Assembly (NCBI GenBank): GCA_964577115.1
Contig: CAZNXJ010000057.1
Coordinates: 1 to 12,886 of the forward strand
Source of the DNA: CAZNXJ01 sp964577115
Lineage (GTDB): Bacteria; Planctomycetota; Planctomycetia; Pirellulales; Pirellulaceae
Length of the DNA: 12,886 bases
Direction of reading: 5' to 3'
Numbering within the stretch: position 1 is the stretch's first letter; each line of letters starts with the position of its first letter. Below the pieces are notes generated by a model. It was not told the DNA's origin. It did no database searches and saw only the letters and a list, made by a program, of their open reading frames with translations. A program made the translations under genes and the position numbers. This document shows, piece after piece, positions 11,788-12,886 of the stretch.

Positions 11788-11843
11788 GTGTCACGCGGCC
11801 CGCGCCGGCGTAGGGCGGGACGCGAGACCACGAACCCCAGGAG
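11773..11843 (+). ncRNA. Structured leader C sequestering a Shine-Dalgarno
   Basis: Outer stem CTCCTGG (11773-11779) pairs with CCAGGAG (11837-11843), 7 bp, fully covering the Shine-Dalgarno of the gene at 11852. Inner stem GTGGT (11785-11789) pairs with ACCAC (11827-11831), then GCG with CGC and CCCGC with GCGGG. Compared with A and B the inner bases differ but pairing is kept. Confidence 0.62.
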
Positions 11844-11851
11844 AACGAACC

Positions 11852-12058
11852 ATGCAACGCTACCGAATCGAGTTCGCGGACGATCTGATGATGGTCCTCG
11901 ACCAGGACAACAACGGCCACGACGCCCAGGTCGTCGCCCCCGGCCGCGAAGCGGTCTACGCCGCCAAGATGAAGATCAACGAGTGGAAAACGCAATACCC
12001 GACCATCGATACCGTGCGGGCCAAACGGGAGTTGAATCGTTTGGTCGCGAAGATGTAA
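11852..12058 (+). CDS. Small hypothetical protein, first gene of unit 3
   Basis: The product has 68 residues. Two strands (YRIEFADDLMMVLDQDN, AQVVAPG) lead into a helix (REAVYAAKMKINEWKTQ), then a second helix (VRAKRELNRLVAKM). It looks like a compact alpha/beta protein with charged surface; I know no named family. The ATG has AGGAG eight bases upstream, and that site is the 3' strand of the outer stem of leader C. A longer in-frame start upstream would place the promoter block inside the gene and is rejected. The next gene follows after 36 bases and is probably co-transcribed. Role unknown; size and position suggest an early phage accessory protein. Confidence 0.75.
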   Translation: MQRYRIEFADDLMMVLDQDNNGHDAQVVAPGREAVYAAKMKINEWKTQYPTIDTVRAKRELNRLVAKM

Positions 12059-12094
12059 TTTTCCCCGACGCCAACTGACTACCGGAGAACCAAC

Positions 12095-12301
12095 ATGACC
12101 ACGTACTACGTTGCGACGCTCGCGAACTACGTCCTGGTGGACGCCGCCAACGAAACCGCCGCTCGCGAACTCGGCCGCGCGGCGCTCGCTGAACTGACCG
12201 GCAACGCGACGCCGAACATCCGCATGATCCGCCCCGCGACGGGCGACGAGATTGAGTTGTCGCGCTGGCACCAGGAGATGCTGGCCCGCGAGACACGGTA
12301 A
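12095..12301 (+). CDS. Small hypothetical protein, second gene of unit 3
   Basis: The product has 68 residues: a strand (TTYYVATLANYVLVDA) followed by an Ala-rich helix (NETAARELGRAALAELTG), a second strand (PNIRMIRPATGDEI) and a closing helix (SRWHQEMLARETR). The strand-helix-strand plan recalls small ribosomal-like or ferredoxin-like folds, and it is similar in size to the gene before it, but no family is recognised. GGAG lies nine bases before the ATG. The TAA stop is followed within 30 bases by a terminator, and the leftward DUF1937 gene ends 12 bases beyond the stop, so the two transcripts converge here. Confidence 0.75.
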   Translation: MTTYYVATLANYVLVDAANETAARELGRAALAELTGNATPNIRMIRPATGDEIELSRWHQEMLARETR

Positions 12302-12312
12302 TCGACCGCACA

Positions 12313-12687
12313 TCACGTCGCTCCTCCCGCCCCGGCCACGGCTGGGGTTTTCTCGTGGCCGACGCCCTCGGGGGCGACGTACCGCACCGGTTTGCCGCAC
12401 TCGCCGGCGATCCGAATCTCGGCCTGGACGCCGACGCTCTCCTGCCAACCATCGAGCGTCAGCACGACGACTTCATCGCAGCGCTCCAGTTGGCGGCGGT
12501 CGAACGGCTCCCAAAACCGCCAGTCGGTCGGCAGACCGTAGGTGCAGATGCAGTGGCCGTGCGCGATCGGTGAAAACACCGGCTGGCCGCAGCGCATGAA
12601 CTTCGCCGCCGCACGGCACGCCTCGCGGAAGCGGAACTCGCGCACTGCTGGATCGGGATGCGAGTAGGGGCTGGCCAGGTAGATCAT
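12313..12687 (-). CDS. DUF1937 protein (nucleoside-deoxyribosyltransferase-like fold)
   Basis: The product has 124 residues. MIYLASPYSHPDPAVREFRF, then FSPIAHGHC, DWRFWEPFDRRQLERCDEVVVLTLDGW, and ESVGVQAEIRIAGECGKPVRYV are the conserved blocks of DUF1937. This family is related to nucleotide 2'-deoxyribosyltransferases and N-hydrolases; D, E and S/H residues in these blocks form the likely nucleotide pocket. In phages it may act on nucleotide salvage or base exchange, but no reaction has been assigned here. The start at 12685-12687 is chosen because GAGGAGG lies about eight bases upstream; longer forms have basic out-of-family sequence. It overlaps the methyltransferase stop as ATGA. Its 3' end overlaps the rightward terminator. 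Confidence 0.85.
   Translation of the reverse strand: MIYLASPYSHPDPAVREFRFREACRAAAKFMRCGQPVFSPIAHGHCICTYGLPTDWRFWEPFDRRQLERCDEVVVLTLDGWQESVGVQAEIRIAGECGKPVRYVAPEGVGHEKTPAVAGAGGAT
12330..12355 (+). terminator. Intrinsic terminator of unit 3
   Basis: CCCC (12330-12333) pairs with GGGG (12344-12347), with GC pairing continuing inside, then TTTTCTCGT. The stem is shorter than in the other two terminators but the tail is the same. It lies inside the 3' end of the leftward DUF1937 gene. Confidence 0.7.
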
Positions 12688-12886
12688 GCGGTCACCTCCT
12701 CGGTCGTGACGCGCTCGGCCGTTTTGCCGGTGAACTTTTCCCATCGTTCGACGATCACGTCGCAATACGGCGGATCGAGTTCCATGAGGAACGCCTGCCG
12801 CCCTGTCTGCTCGGCGGCAATCAGCGTGCTGCCCGAGCCGCCGAACAGATCGATGACGTTCTCGCCCGCGCGAGACGAAAACTGCA
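12684..12886 (-). CDS. DNA methyltransferase, C-terminal part (5' end outside window)
   Basis: Sixty-six residues are visible. ENVIDLFGGSGSTLIAAEQTGR is, in two parts, the SAM-binding motif I (DLFGGSGST) with its following helix, and FLMELDPPYCDVIVERWEKFTGK is the next strand (acidic residue after it) and closing helix of the N4-cytosine/N6-adenine methylase class in which motif I is near the C-terminus. In phages such an enzyme protects DNA against host restriction, often with an N-terminal ParB-like domain that would lie off the window. The catalytic (D/N/S)PP(Y/W) motif is not in this part; DPPYC here is in the motif II position. The TGA stop overlaps the start of DUF1937. Confidence 0.85.
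   Translation of the reverse strand, partial: QFSSRAGENVIDLFGGSGSTLIAAEQTGRQAFLMELDPPYCDVIVERWEKFTGKTAERVTTEEVTA

Noticed and set aside
9527..11891. Further CTGATGA strings at 9527, 10850 and 11885 (plus) and 7609-7615 (minus)
   Set aside because: None has a GAAA, GUC and paired arms in suitable places; all lie in coding sequence and encode ordinary residues.
8687..12448. A 1253-codon open frame on the minus strand across the rightward units
   Set aside because: It crosses three terminators, three leaders, two ribozymes and seven well-supported rightward genes, and its translation is low-complexity Arg/Gly/Val/Leu-rich with no domain. It is an antisense frame kept open by high GC.
1..12886. 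CRISPR arrays, insertion sequences, tRNAs and attachment sites
   Set aside because: No regularly spaced repeats, transposase or tRNA fold was seen, and no direct repeat suited to att sites is evident inside this window.

Overview
The window is a high-GC stretch of a tailed-phage genome or prophage, most probably from a planctomycete host. The evidence is the gene set: a lambda/GpA-type packaging and head module, a fused prohead protease–Mu-like capsid gene, DUF2190, a DUF1937–DNA methyltransferase pair, a HARE-HTH protein with a histone-like tail, and an amidoligase-fold enzyme. The host assignment is inference from gene style, not a database match.

The left two thirds (8697 down to 1, minus strand) form one tightly packed structural operon. 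In transcription order it holds a small terminase-like HTH protein, the large terminase, an NrdR-like zinc ribbon, a small protein in the gpW position, the portal, the protease–capsid fusion, DUF2190, a head-completion protein and a tail-completion protein. It ends with two Sec-exported proteins: a C39-like cysteine peptidase and a CxxC thioredoxin-fold protein that runs off the window. Starts and stops overlap or nearly touch almost throughout.

The right third (8963 to 12301, plus strand) is organised as three consecutive transcription units. Each opens with the same promoter-like block (GCTTGA, then CCTGGCTC and TGTG at fixed spacing), followed by a leader that can fold into a long hairpin whose outer stem pairs CCTGG with the CCAGG overlapping the Shine-Dalgarno. 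Each closes with an intrinsic terminator ending in TTTTCTCGT. Unit 1 carries the amidoligase. Unit 2 carries four small genes. Unit 3 carries two small genes.

The most striking discovery is in unit 2. The two spacers on either side of the small acidic protein gene each contain a complete type II (open stem II) hammerhead ribozyme motif. The core (GAAA, GUC, CUGAUGA) is the same in both, while the paired arms differ and remain complementary. Self-cleavage would cut the transcript after 10716 and 11077 and free a 361-nt RNA carrying one whole gene. It would leave stem III hairpins on the upstream 3' ends and stem I hairpins on the downstream 5' ends.

The far right end returns to the minus strand with a DUF1937 protein and the C-terminus of a DNA methyltransferase, joined by an ATGA overlap.
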